Source: Bacteriovoracaceae bacterium UBA7317
GTDB lineage: Bacteria; Bdellovibrionota; Bacteriovoracia; Bacteriovoracales; Bacteriovoracaceae
NCBI GenBank assembly: GCA_002474345.1
Contig: DKQD01000142.1
Coordinates: forward strand, 1-7,798
DNA: 7,798 bases
Direction of reading: 5' to 3'
Of the stretch, positions 1-7,171 are shown piece after piece (within the stretch, counting starts at the first letter, position 1; each line of letters starts with the position of its first letter). Position numbers and translations under genes: made by a program. A model generated the notes under the pieces. That model searched no databases and was not told the origin of the DNA. It was given only the letters and a program-made list of their open reading frames with translations.

Positions 1-749
1 ATGGCTACCATGTAAGGAGTGCTTTAGAAAATAAAGTAAAACCTTTTGAAAAAGCACTCCTACCTCTTTTGAAATACCTCCCTCTTCCGCAGGGGACTAA
101 AAGAAAATTGATGAGGACATGCTCTTACCAATTAGATCCCATTGGACACTATTTAGGTCACACACAGGTTTTTCATGACCTTAGGTTTTTAAAGCAATAT
201 GGTCTTGAAACAAAAAAAGGGCAACTTCTTAAAAGGTTTGAAGGAGACGGCCAAACGGCCAGGCTATACGCTGATTTAAATTCGTATATTCCTGAAAACC
301 TCATGGTTTTATTTGATAGGGCGACCATGGCCCACTCAATGGAAGGAAGAGTCCCTTTTCTCCATCATCCCTTTGTTGAGTATGCTTTTAATATTAAAGA
401 AGCGGCGAGAACTCCTCAGGGGAGAAGAAAAGGCCTCATGAAAGATGTGATTCAAAACTATCTTCCCAAAGAAGTTTTTGAATTGCCAAAGATGGGGTTT
501 AATTCACCTGTAAGGGAATGGTCTTCCCAAAAACACATAAAAAGTAAAATTGAGGGAGTTTTAAGGTCAGAGAGATTTTTAGAGCGCCCTTGTTTTGATT
601 CTAATATTTTGAGAAAAACGAATATAGAAAAACTTAATTTTCATCAATTGTGGACCTTGTTTCAGTTTGAGCTTTTTTTAAGAGTTCACTACGATCACAA
701 TTATGAATTGGATAAGCTCCCTTCGGTTGAAGAGCTTCTGAGATCTTAA
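1..749 (+). CDS. asnB: Asparagine synthase (glutamine-hydrolysing) family protein, 3' part only
   Basis: This is the C-terminal part of the synthetase (ATP pyrophosphatase) domain of an AsnB-type amidotransferase. The frame is open to the left edge (first whole codon at base 3; 248 residues visible). It begins with Gly-Tyr, probably the end of the family's SGxGxDExFGGY loop, so the N-terminal glutaminase domain and the ATP P-loop lie outside the window. A TTG at 69 is an internal leucine codon, not the start. Visible C-terminal family marks are FDRATMAHSMEGRVPFL around residues 104-120 (the helix that normally reads DxxSMxxxxExRVPFLD) and PKMGF at 162-166 (usually RxKxGF). The aspartate that usually ends RVPFLD is histidine here. 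By family the enzyme transfers glutamine amide nitrogen to an adenylated carboxylate. Its place in a polysaccharide locus beside a second AsnB suggests a sugar carboxylate rather than free aspartate, which is inference. The stop is 15 bp before the next gene, so the two are probably co-transcribed. Confidence 0.88.
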   Translation, partial: GYHVRSALENKVKPFEKALLPLLKYLPLPQGTKRKLMRTCSYQLDPIGHYLGHTQVFHDLRFLKQYGLETKKGQLLKRFEGDGQTARLYADLNSYIPENLMVLFDRATMAHSMEGRVPFLHHPFVEYAFNIKEAARTPQGRRKGLMKDVIQNYLPKEVFELPKMGFNSPVREWSSQKHIKSKIEGVLRSERFLERPCFDSNILRKTNIEKLNFHQLWTLFQFELFLRVHYDHNYELDKLPSVEELLRS

Positions 750-764
750 AGTATTGAGGTTAGT

Positions 765-2678
765 ATGTGTGGAATAGTAGGAACTATTGGAATAGAGCAA
801 AAGGAAAAAATGATTCCTATGCTCGAATCAATTGAGCACAGAGGGCCCAATCACAAGGATTATTGGTTTGATGAAGGGGACCGTCTTTTCTTAGGTCATA
901 CGAGGCTCTCTATTTTAGATTTAAGTAGTGCTGGTCACCAACCTATGATTGATGAAAATGAAAAGGCCATCATTATTTATAATGGGGAGGTTTATAACTT
1001 TAAGGACTTAAGAAAAAGTCTTATTGCCGAGGGATACCGCTTTAAATCCCATTCAGATACTGAAGTCCTCTTAAAACTATATCTTGTCAAAGGACCTGAT
1101 ATGGTGAAGGACTTAAACGGAATTTTTTCTTTTGCCATTTGGGATAAAAAGAAAAAGTCGCTTCTTATGGCAAGAGACCCTCTGGGAGTGAAGCCCCTCT
1201 ATTATTATCAAGATGAAAACCACTTTCTTTTTGCCAGTGAAATGAAATCACTTCTAAAGCTAACTCATTTTAAGCAAGAGGTGAGCCCTCGGGGTGCTTT
1301 AAATTACCTTTCTCTTCTATGGTCACCAGGGGAGGAGACCCTCTTAAAAGGCGTTAAGAAGGTACTTCCTGGGGAGGCCTTCATAATCAAAGAGGGAAAA
1401 ATTGTAAAAAAGTGGTTTTATTATGACCTCCCTGTAGGCCAGAAAAAAACAAACATTAGTTTTTCTGATGCCGTTGAACAATTAGATTTTCACCTTGAAA
1501 AAAGCGTGGAAAGGCAAATGGTCTCTGATGTTGAGGTAGGGGCTTTTTTGTCAGGAGGGCTCGACTCAAGTTCTCTCTGTGCTTATGCGAGGAAGTTTTC
1601 ACCCAAAAAATTGCAGTGTTTTACCATTGATATGTGTTCGAACCACCAAAGAGAAGAAGGTCTTATTGATGACCTTCCTTTTGCTCAGAAGGCTGCCAAA
1701 GACCTTGAGGTGGACTTAAATATCATCCACGTTGATTCTGAAGTTGTTAGTGAACTTGAAAAGGTCATTTACTTTTTGGATGAACCTCAACCAGACCCTG
1801 CCATTTTAAATACTTATTTTATAGCGAAGCTTTCAAGAGAAAAAAATATCAAGGTCCTTCTTTCTGGTGCCGGAGGAGATGATATCTTTACGGGTTACAG
1901 GCGCCATATGGCCCTTGGTTTTGAAAAGTATTGGAGTTTTCTTCCCGAAAAACTTAGAAGTGTTTTGTCTACTTCAACTTCTTTTTTGCCACAAGGCCAT
2001 ACTTTGATGAGGAGGATTAGTAAGGCCTTCAAATTCGCCCACTTGAATGAAGACTTAAGAATTTGTTCCTATTTTTTGTGGAGTGATTTAGAAACTCAGA
2101 AAATGATCTTTGATCCAGATTTTTTAAGGCCATTATCTTATGAGCACCTTTTAGAGGGACTGCAAAACAGTTTAAAAAGAGTCCCCGAGGGGGCATCACC
2201 TTTAGAAAAAATGCTTTACTTAGAAACCAAACATTTTCTTTGTGATCACAACCTGAATTACACAGATAAAATGTCCATGGCTCATGGGGTGGAGACGAGG
2301 GTACCTCTTCTCGATTTAGAGCTTGTAAAGTTTGTGTGGTCTTTACCAGAAAGTTATAAATTAAGAAAAGGGCAGACCAAATATATTTTTAGGAAGGTGA
2401 TGGAAAAGCACTTAAGTCCTGAGATTATTTATAGACCAAAAACGGGCTTTGGCGCTCCTCTACGATCTTGGATGAGAGGACCTTTGAAGCCATTGTTTGA
2501 AGAAACTATAAACTCAGCGGAATTTAAAAATAGGGGAATATTTAATGTTTCTGGCATTAAAAAATTATTTGAGCTAGATCATAAAGGAAAAGTTGATGCA
2601 TCCTATATTCTCTATGGAGTTTTATGTGTAGAATTGTGGTTAAAAAACTTTAACAAGTCGTCTTTCAGTTTAAATTGA
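765..2678 (+). CDS. asnB: Asparagine synthase (glutamine-hydrolysing)-type amidotransferase, complete
   Basis: This is a complete 637-residue class II glutamine amidotransferase with a synthetase domain. It starts MCGIVG, so removal of Met exposes the catalytic Cys2. The SD GAGGT (756-760) sits just before ATG 765. Glutaminase residues are present: Arg47 in LGHTRLSI (43-50), NGE at 73-75 and Asp98. The synthetase domain has the P-loop SGGLDSS (263-269), DEPQPDPA (339-346), SGAGGDDIFTGYRR (367-380), DKMSMAHGVETRVPLLD (501-517) and RPKTGFGAP (557-565). The canonical SGEGxDE loop has Ala369 in place of the Glu that acts in aspartate adenylation in E. coli AsnB, so the acceptor may not be aspartate. 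WbpS-like enzymes of O-antigen clusters, proposed to amidate uronic acids, are a plausible functional match, but I cannot confirm that grouping. The length is somewhat above the roughly 550 residues of E. coli AsnB and ordinary for the polysaccharide-associated branch. Family assignment is certain; the substrate is not. Confidence 0.95.
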   Translation: MCGIVGTIGIEQKEKMIPMLESIEHRGPNHKDYWFDEGDRLFLGHTRLSILDLSSAGHQPMIDENEKAIIIYNGEVYNFKDLRKSLIAEGYRFKSHSDTEVLLKLYLVKGPDMVKDLNGIFSFAIWDKKKKSLLMARDPLGVKPLYYYQDENHFLFASEMKSLLKLTHFKQEVSPRGALNYLSLLWSPGEETLLKGVKKVLPGEAFIIKEGKIVKKWFYYDLPVGQKKTNISFSDAVEQLDFHLEKSVERQMVSDVEVGAFLSGGLDSSSLCAYARKFSPKKLQCFTIDMCSNHQREEGLIDDLPFAQKAAKDLEVDLNIIHVDSEVVSELEKVIYFLDEPQPDPAILNTYFIAKLSREKNIKVLLSGAGGDDIFTGYRRHMALGFEKYWSFLPEKLRSVLSTSTSFLPQGHTLMRRISKAFKFAHLNEDLRICSYFLWSDLETQKMIFDPDFLRPLSYEHLLEGLQNSLKRVPEGASPLEKMLYLETKHFLCDHNLNYTDKMSMAHGVETRVPLLDLELVKFVWSLPESYKLRKGQTKYIFRKVMEKHLSPEIIYRPKTGFGAPLRSWMRGPLKPLFEETINSAEFKNRGIFNVSGIKKLFELDHKGKVDASYILYGVLCVELWLKNFNKSSFSLN

Positions 2679-2687
2679 AGACGATTT
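2655..2687 (+). other. Inverted repeat (RNA hairpin) over the stop codon of the second asnB
   Basis: TCGTCTT at 2658-2664 is exactly complementary to AAGACGA at 2678-2684. The stem extends outward through a G·T pair and two A-T pairs (2655-2657 with 2685-2687). Inward, after one bulged T (2665), two more pairs form (CA 2666-2667 with TG 2676-2677), giving about 12 pairs around a short AT-rich loop. The TGA stop (2676-2678) lies in the right arm. Only three T residues follow before AGTGAGAGG, so it is a poor intrinsic terminator. It may be a weak attenuator, an RNA-stability element, or a structure affecting the methyltransferase ribosome-binding site, which starts four bases downstream. The pairing is read directly; the role is inferred. 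Confidence 0.45.
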
Positions 2688-2690
2688 AGT

Positions 2691-2696
2691 GAGAGG
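2691..2696 (+). promoter_or_regulatory. Ribosome-binding site that decides the methyltransferase start
   Basis: GAGAGG lies 8 bases before ATG 2705, an ideal spacing. A GTG at 2696 would give a protein three residues longer, but its first base is the last G of this motif, so the motif could not serve it and no other purine tract precedes it at a usable distance. ATG 2705 is therefore the better start. Confidence 0.7.
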
Positions 2697-2704
2697 TGTC
2701 AAAA

Positions 2705-3391
2705 ATGGATTTTAAATACCTGGGAGTCAATGTTTTAGAGCAACTCGATTCTTCCATTAATTACAATAATTATTTAAAGAAAAGACTAAAATCAAACCTA
2801 AAAGATAAAAGCAATGTTTTGGATTTTGGGACGGGTCTTGGGACTATGTCATCAATGCTGAAAGAGGAAAATATTGAAGCTAAATGTGTCGAAATAGATA
2901 GGGATCTAAAAACGCGTTTAGAAAGTTTAGGGTTTACTGTTAAAGCTGATATTGGGGAATATACTGACGGCTCTTTTTCCTTTATTTATTCTCTCAATGT
3001 ACTTGAGCATATAGAGGATGATTTCAAAACTCTGAGGGATATGTACACTAAATTAAAGCCTTCAGGCGTTCTTTACCTCTATGTACCGGCTTTTAATGTG
3101 CTCTATTCAAGTTTTGATAAAAGAGTTGGTCATTACAGAAGGTATTCTAAAGGAAACCTCCGGGACCTCCTTATTAAATCTGGGTTTGAGATTAAAAAAA
3201 GTGAATATGTTGATAGCTTAGGATTTTTTGCAGCACTTGCTTACAAGCTTTTAGGAAATAAAAGTGGTGATTTAGATTCATCAAAAGTTAGATTTTATGA
3301 CAAGTTTATATTCCCAATTTCCAAAAAACTGGACTTCTTCTTTTCTGGATTTTTGGGAAAAAACCTTGAGTTTGTTGCTGTCAAAAAGTAG
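2705..3391 (+). CDS. Class I SAM-dependent methyltransferase
   Basis: This 228-residue protein is a seven-strand Rossmann-fold methyltransferase. Seen in the sequence: motif I VLDFGTGLG (38-46) for SAM binding, the acidic end of strand 2 at VEID (62-65), and the post-motif segment YSLNVLEHIEDD (95-106) typical of the Methyltransf_11/23 type. VPAF follows strand 5, and GHYRRYS (142-148) recurs in methyltransferases of polysaccharide and lipid-carrier loci. No signal peptide or membrane segment is seen, so it should act in the cytoplasm. The methyl acceptor cannot be read from the sequence; a sugar, sugar nucleotide or lipid-linked intermediate is the contextual guess. It starts 26 bp after the second asnB and precedes the oxidoreductase by 55 bp on the same strand, which suggests one transcript. 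Its start region (about 2750-2820) is strikingly AT-rich, and it is the only gene here without a GGCC tetramer, so its history may differ from its neighbours. Confidence 0.88.
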   Translation: MDFKYLGVNVLEQLDSSINYNNYLKKRLKSNLKDKSNVLDFGTGLGTMSSMLKEENIEAKCVEIDRDLKTRLESLGFTVKADIGEYTDGSFSFIYSLNVLEHIEDDFKTLRDMYTKLKPSGVLYLYVPAFNVLYSSFDKRVGHYRRYSKGNLRDLLIKSGFEIKKSEYVDSLGFFAALAYKLLGNKSGDLDSSKVRFYDKFIFPISKKLDFFFSGFLGKNLEFVAVKK

Positions 3392-3446
3392 AGGAATAGA
3401 AAATTTATACTTATTGAACCATTGAAGGCCAAAGAAGAGGAATCAT

Positions 3447-5546
3447 ATGAGGCAAGTTTTACAAGATTTAAAAAAGGGTGAGATCTATTTACCGGAGCTT
3501 CCAGTTCCTCAGGTGAAAAAAGGTCATGTCCTCATAAAATCTCTCTATTCTCTCGTATCACTGGGTACCGAAAAAATGCTTCTTAATTTTGGGAAGGCCA
3601 ATTATTTGGATAAGGCCCGTCAAAGACCAGACAAAGTGAAACAAGTCCTCAATAAAGTTAAAAATGATGGTATAGGACCGACTGTTCAAGCAGTTATGTC
3701 AAAGTTAAATGAGCCCCTCCCTTTAGGTTATTCGAATGTCGGCCAGGTTTTTGAGGTGGGTGAAGGTGTTACAGAATTTAAAAAGGGTGACTTAGTTGTT
3801 TCTAACGGTCCCCACGCAGAAATGGTTCTGGTCCCAGAAAACCTTTGTGCTAGAGTTCCCGACGGTGTTGAGGCAAAGGAAGCAGTTTTTACAGTTGTTA
3901 GCTCTATCGCGCTCCAAGGAGTCAGGCTTTCAAATCCAACTCTCGGAGAAACTTATGTTGTGATTGGTTTAGGTCTTATTGGACTTTTAACTATTCAAAT
4001 ATTGAAGGCCAATGGTGTAGAAGTCATCGGTTACGATTTCGATCCTAAAAAAGTTGACCTCGCTAAAGAGTATGGAGCCAAGGCCTTTACGTTAGGAAGT
4101 GGAGTTGATCCCGTTCAATTTGCCCTAGAGGAAACATCAGGACATGGAGTCGATGCTGTTTTAATAACAGCTTCGACGACAAGTAATGACCCAATTGAAG
4201 AGGCCCCAAAAATGTGCCGCAAGCGGGGGCGGATTATTCTTGTAGGGGTGACAAAACTTAATATTGAAAGGGATGACTTCTATAAAAAAGAATTGAGCTT
4301 TCAGGTATCCTGTTCATATGGACCTGGCCGGTATGATAATAATTATGAAAAGAAAGGGTTGGATTACCCCATTGGATTTGTCCGCTGGACAGAGCAAAGA
4401 AACTTTCAAGCTGTCCTTAATTTGATGAACGGACAAAAAATTAATACTTCTAAACTTCTCTCAAAAGAAGTCCTCTTAGAAGAGTGTCCGGGGCTTTATC
4501 AAAAAATGCTTGATGATAAGGGGAGTTTGGGGATCCTCATTAAGTATGATGAAGAAGTCGATCCTAGAAAAAGAGTGACAGTTTTAGATCCACTAAAAAA
4601 GAAAGGAATAGAAGATATTTCAGTCGCCCTTATTGGTTGTGGGAATTTTTCAAAGTCAACACTCTTACCAGCTTTAAAGAAGCAAAATGCCTTTACACAT
4701 ACAATCGCTTCAAGCTCAGGTGTGCGGAGCCACTTTGAAGGGGAGCGCTGGGGTTTTTCTCAAACGACAACAGATACCAAAGAAGTTTTTAATAACCCCG
4801 ATATTAATACAGTCATTATTTCAACTCCTCATAATACCCACGCACAATTTGTTTTAGAGGCGTTAAAAAAGGGTAAGAACATTTTTGTTGAAAAGCCCTT
4901 GGCCTTAACAATTGAAGAATTAGAAGAGATTAAAGAAGTTTATTTTCAAAATAAAAAACCTCTCCAATTAATGGTAGGTTTTAACAGGCGCTTTTCTCCT
5001 CACGTAAAAAAAATCAAGTCTCTTTTAAAAGATTACAATACTCCAAAGTCTTTTATCTATACTGTTAATGCTGGAAAGATTGATAGTGATCATTGGACTC
5101 AGGACAAATCTATTGGTGGTGGAAGGCTTGTTGGAGAGTGCTGCCACTTCGTTGATCTTTTAAGGTATTTATCAGCTTCGCCTATCATTGAGGCCAAGGT
5201 TTCTAATGCTATAGGAACATCAAAGGATACTTTTAGTATTCAACTTGACTTTGAAGATGGCTCTATCGGGACCGTCCATTATTTTGCTAATGGAGACAAG
5301 AGTTTTCCAAAAGAAAGATTAGAGGTCTTTTGTGGTGGTAAAATCTTATCTCTAAGCAATTTTAAAACACTTCAAGGGTTTGGTTTTAAAGACTTTAAAA
5401 AGAAATCCCGTTTAAATCAAGATAAAGGGCATGAAAATGAGATAAGCTCCTTTTTAGAGGCGTTAAAGGGAGATAAAGAACTTATTCCTTTTAGCGAGCT
5501 TTATGAAGTGAGTAAGGTCTCCTTGGACTTGGCCCAAAAACTATGA
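3447..5546 (+). CDS. Bi-domain oxidoreductase: zinc-less MDR dehydrogenase fused to Gfo/Idh/MocA
   Basis: This 699-residue protein is a natural fusion of two NAD(P)-binding enzymes. Residues 1 to about 370 are a medium-chain dehydrogenase: LGYSNVGQVFEVGEGV (93-108), a dinucleotide loop GLGLIG (174-179) and Asp197 at the end of the next strand, which favours NAD over NADP. The positions that bind catalytic zinc in alcohol dehydrogenases are not conserved (Ser where Cys is expected in the SLYSLVSLGTE segment; GYS in place of GHE). Residues from about 391 are Gfo/Idh/MocA: VALIGCGNFSKS (393-404), VEKPLALT (481-488) with the family's catalytic EKP, GFNRRFSPH (511-519) and GECCHFVDLL (563-572). 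The start has a good SD (AGAAGAGG, 3433-3440, 6 bases before ATG). The stop overlaps the start of the heparinase-like gene by 4 bp. The architecture is known from polysaccharide loci, but its substrate is not established; oxidation or epimerisation of a sugar is inference. Confidence 0.93.
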   Translation: MRQVLQDLKKGEIYLPELPVPQVKKGHVLIKSLYSLVSLGTEKMLLNFGKANYLDKARQRPDKVKQVLNKVKNDGIGPTVQAVMSKLNEPLPLGYSNVGQVFEVGEGVTEFKKGDLVVSNGPHAEMVLVPENLCARVPDGVEAKEAVFTVVSSIALQGVRLSNPTLGETYVVIGLGLIGLLTIQILKANGVEVIGYDFDPKKVDLAKEYGAKAFTLGSGVDPVQFALEETSGHGVDAVLITASTTSNDPIEEAPKMCRKRGRIILVGVTKLNIERDDFYKKELSFQVSCSYGPGRYDNNYEKKGLDYPIGFVRWTEQRNFQAVLNLMNGQKINTSKLLSKEVLLEECPGLYQKMLDDKGSLGILIKYDEEVDPRKRVTVLDPLKKKGIEDISVALIGCGNFSKSTLLPALKKQNAFTHTIASSSGVRSHFEGERWGFSQTTTDTKEVFNNPDINTVIISTPHNTHAQFVLEALKKGKNIFVEKPLALTIEELEEIKEVYFQNKKPLQLMVGFNRRFSPHVKKIKSLLKDYNTPKSFIYTVNAGKIDSDHWTQDKSIGGGRLVGECCHFVDLLRYLSASPIIEAKVSNAIGTSKDTFSIQLDFEDGSIGTVHYFANGDKSFPKERLEVFCGGKILSLSNFKTLQGFGFKDFKKKSRLNQDKGHENEISSFLEALKGDKELIPFSELYEVSKVSLDLAQKL

Positions 5547-7171
5547 AAAAATTATTAATTTATTTCCACACCCTAAAATTTTTGAAGATGATACAAATTT
5601 TAGGGAGGATAAAGTTTAAACTGATGAGACCTAAACTTCAGGCAAGGAAGAAGTTCGTCAATCCAACGGTCGCTAAAAATAAAGAAGGTGTTCATTTTTT
5701 AACGAAAAGTCCACATATTGATTTTTTAAGAGGAAAGATATCATTTTTAAATCAGGAAAGGGATCTAGAGGTACACCAAAAAAGTTTTTGGGTCGGTGAC
5801 AATTCCTCAAAGCTCTGGATGTATAACCTTCATTATTTTGAGGACCTCTTAAGAGATGATTATCTAGATTTTCAGAAAGAGCATTATCAATTGATTAAAG
5901 ATTGGTCTTTGCAGAACTTTACTCATAAAGATATACCTTTTGAGGCGTATCCCCTTTCCCTGAGAATTGTTAATTGGATAAAGTGGATTCTTCTTACAAA
6001 GGTTCATGATGAGAACATTTTAGTTTCTCTGAAGTCACAAGCATATTTGCTTTCAAAGAAAGTTGAGTGGCACTTATTGGGGAACCATCTCTTTGAAAAT
6101 GCCAAGGCCCTTTTTATTTCAGGACTCTTCTTTAATGATTCAAAGCTTTTAAAGAAAGGATTGAGAATTTTTGAAAGAGAGTTACCTGAGCAGTTTTTAA
6201 AAGATGGTGGGCACTTTGAAAAATCTCCCATGTATCACGGCATTTTGTGTGAGGGCATGATTGACCTTATTAACTTCTCTAAAAGGTATAACTATTCCTA
6301 TCCAAAAAAATGGGATGAAATTGTTTTTAAGGGAGTTAATATTTACCAGGCATTTTCTCATCCTGATAAAGACATTTCTTTTTTTAATGACTCCTGTTTG
6401 GAGATTTCAAAAGCTCCGCTTCTTCTTAAATCTTATGCAGAGAACGTTTTAGAAAAAAAAATAGAAGGGCCCAATACTAATTATTATAAAGACTCGGGTT
6501 ACTTTTCTTTTAAAAATAGAAACTTTTTTTTCATTGCAGATATTGGAAGCATTGGTCCTCGCTATTTGCCAGGTCATGCCCATTGTGATTCTTTGAGCTT
6601 CGAGCTCAGTATTTTTAAAAAAAGAATTTTTGTGAATCTTGGAATATCGACTTATGAAGTTGGTCAGCTGAGAAATAAGCAAAGGTCCAATATTTCTCAT
6701 AACACCTCTTTTATTAACAATACGGATTCAAGCGAAATCTGGTCCGCCTTTAGGGTAGGTAGGAGAGAAAAAATAAAGGTCAAAGAAGTAAACTTTGATA
6801 ACGACTCTTTCAATATTGGAGCTGTTAGAAAAGATTATTCTCATAAAAAAGTTCAGCACCAGAGGTCCTTTGATTTTGATGGAAAATCTATCCGGATTAA
6901 AGACTTTATAAATTCACCAAAGAACTCAAGTGTTAAGATCTATTTTCACCTCCATCCATCAATTTCTATAAAAGAGGAAGGAGAAAATATTCTTTTATTC
7001 GACAATCAAAAGCCGCTTGCTATTATAAAAGGAAAGGATCAGTTTGGTTTGGAAAAGTCTTTTTATTATCCTGCCTTTAACAAAAAAATAGAAACCAATT
7101 CATTAGTTATTGAAGGAGAATTTAAAAATCAGTTTGAAAGCTCTCTGGAGATGACTTTATTGGACGTGTAG
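5543..7171 (+). CDS. Heparinase II/III-like (alginate-lyase superfamily) protein
   Basis: This 542-residue protein has an alpha-helical toroid N-terminal half and a beta-rich heparinase II/III C-terminal half. Motifs seen: WMYNLHYFEDLL (92-103), YPLSLRIVNWIKW (136-148), GNHLFENAKAL (180-190), DGGHFEKSPMYH (221-232), PGHAHCDSLSFEL (343-355) and SNISHNTSF (382-390). Asn, His and Tyr in such motifs are the usual catalytic or substrate-binding groups in uronate lyases of this fold, so the protein could be an active lyase. The N-terminus (HTLKFLKMIQILGRIKFKL) resembles homologues in surface-polysaccharide loci and has no clear signal peptide. It may therefore act in the cytoplasm or at the inner membrane rather than as a secreted degradative lyase. 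ATG 5543 overlaps the previous stop as ATGA and has no SD at normal distance, pointing to translational coupling with the oxidoreductase. Glycan specificity is unknown. A run of nine A (6453-6461) lies in the middle of the gene. Confidence 0.9.
   Translation: MKKLLIYFHTLKFLKMIQILGRIKFKLMRPKLQARKKFVNPTVAKNKEGVHFLTKSPHIDFLRGKISFLNQERDLEVHQKSFWVGDNSSKLWMYNLHYFEDLLRDDYLDFQKEHYQLIKDWSLQNFTHKDIPFEAYPLSLRIVNWIKWILLTKVHDENILVSLKSQAYLLSKKVEWHLLGNHLFENAKALFISGLFFNDSKLLKKGLRIFERELPEQFLKDGGHFEKSPMYHGILCEGMIDLINFSKRYNYSYPKKWDEIVFKGVNIYQAFSHPDKDISFFNDSCLEISKAPLLLKSYAENVLEKKIEGPNTNYYKDSGYFSFKNRNFFFIADIGSIGPRYLPGHAHCDSLSFELSIFKKRIFVNLGISTYEVGQLRNKQRSNISHNTSFINNTDSSEIWSAFRVGRREKIKVKEVNFDNDSFNIGAVRKDYSHKKVQHQRSFDFDGKSIRIKDFINSPKNSSVKIYFHLHPSISIKEEGENILLFDNQKPLAIIKGKDQFGLEKSFYYPAFNKKIETNSLVIEGEFKNQFESSLEMTLLDV

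Noticed and set aside
69..749. A 226-aa gene starting at TTG 69
   Set aside because: The same frame is open to the left edge and its upstream codons continue the asparagine synthetase sequence, so TTG 69 is an internal codon.
2696..2704. GTG start for the methyltransferase
   Set aside because: The only good SD overlaps this GTG, whereas it is ideally spaced for ATG 2705.
3311..3359. Inverted repeat TTCCCAA ... TTGGGAA as a terminator of the methyltransferase gene
   Set aside because: The arms pair over only 7 bp across a long, poorly paired interior within coding sequence, and no T tract follows.
3392..3446. Promoter in the 55-bp gap before the oxidoreductase gene
   Set aside because: The gap is AT-rich but I see no well-spaced -35/-10 pair; only the ribosome-binding site is convincing.
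3421..4012. Repeated 12-mer ATTGAAGGCCAA (3421-3432 and 4001-4012)
   Set aside because: There are two copies only, one inside the coding sequence of the oxidoreductase, and its core is the common AAGGCC word; chance is the simplest explanation.
6004..6231. 75-aa minus-strand reading frame
   Set aside because: It lies wholly inside the heparinase-like gene on the opposite strand, shows no recognisable family and has no supporting context; it is a shadow frame.
6261..6452. 63-aa plus-strand reading frame
   Set aside because: It is an alternative frame inside the heparinase-like gene with no recognisable motifs.
6449..6700. 83-aa minus-strand reading frame
   Set aside because: It is antisense to the conserved heparinase core (GHAHCD region); its openness is explained by that gene's codon use.
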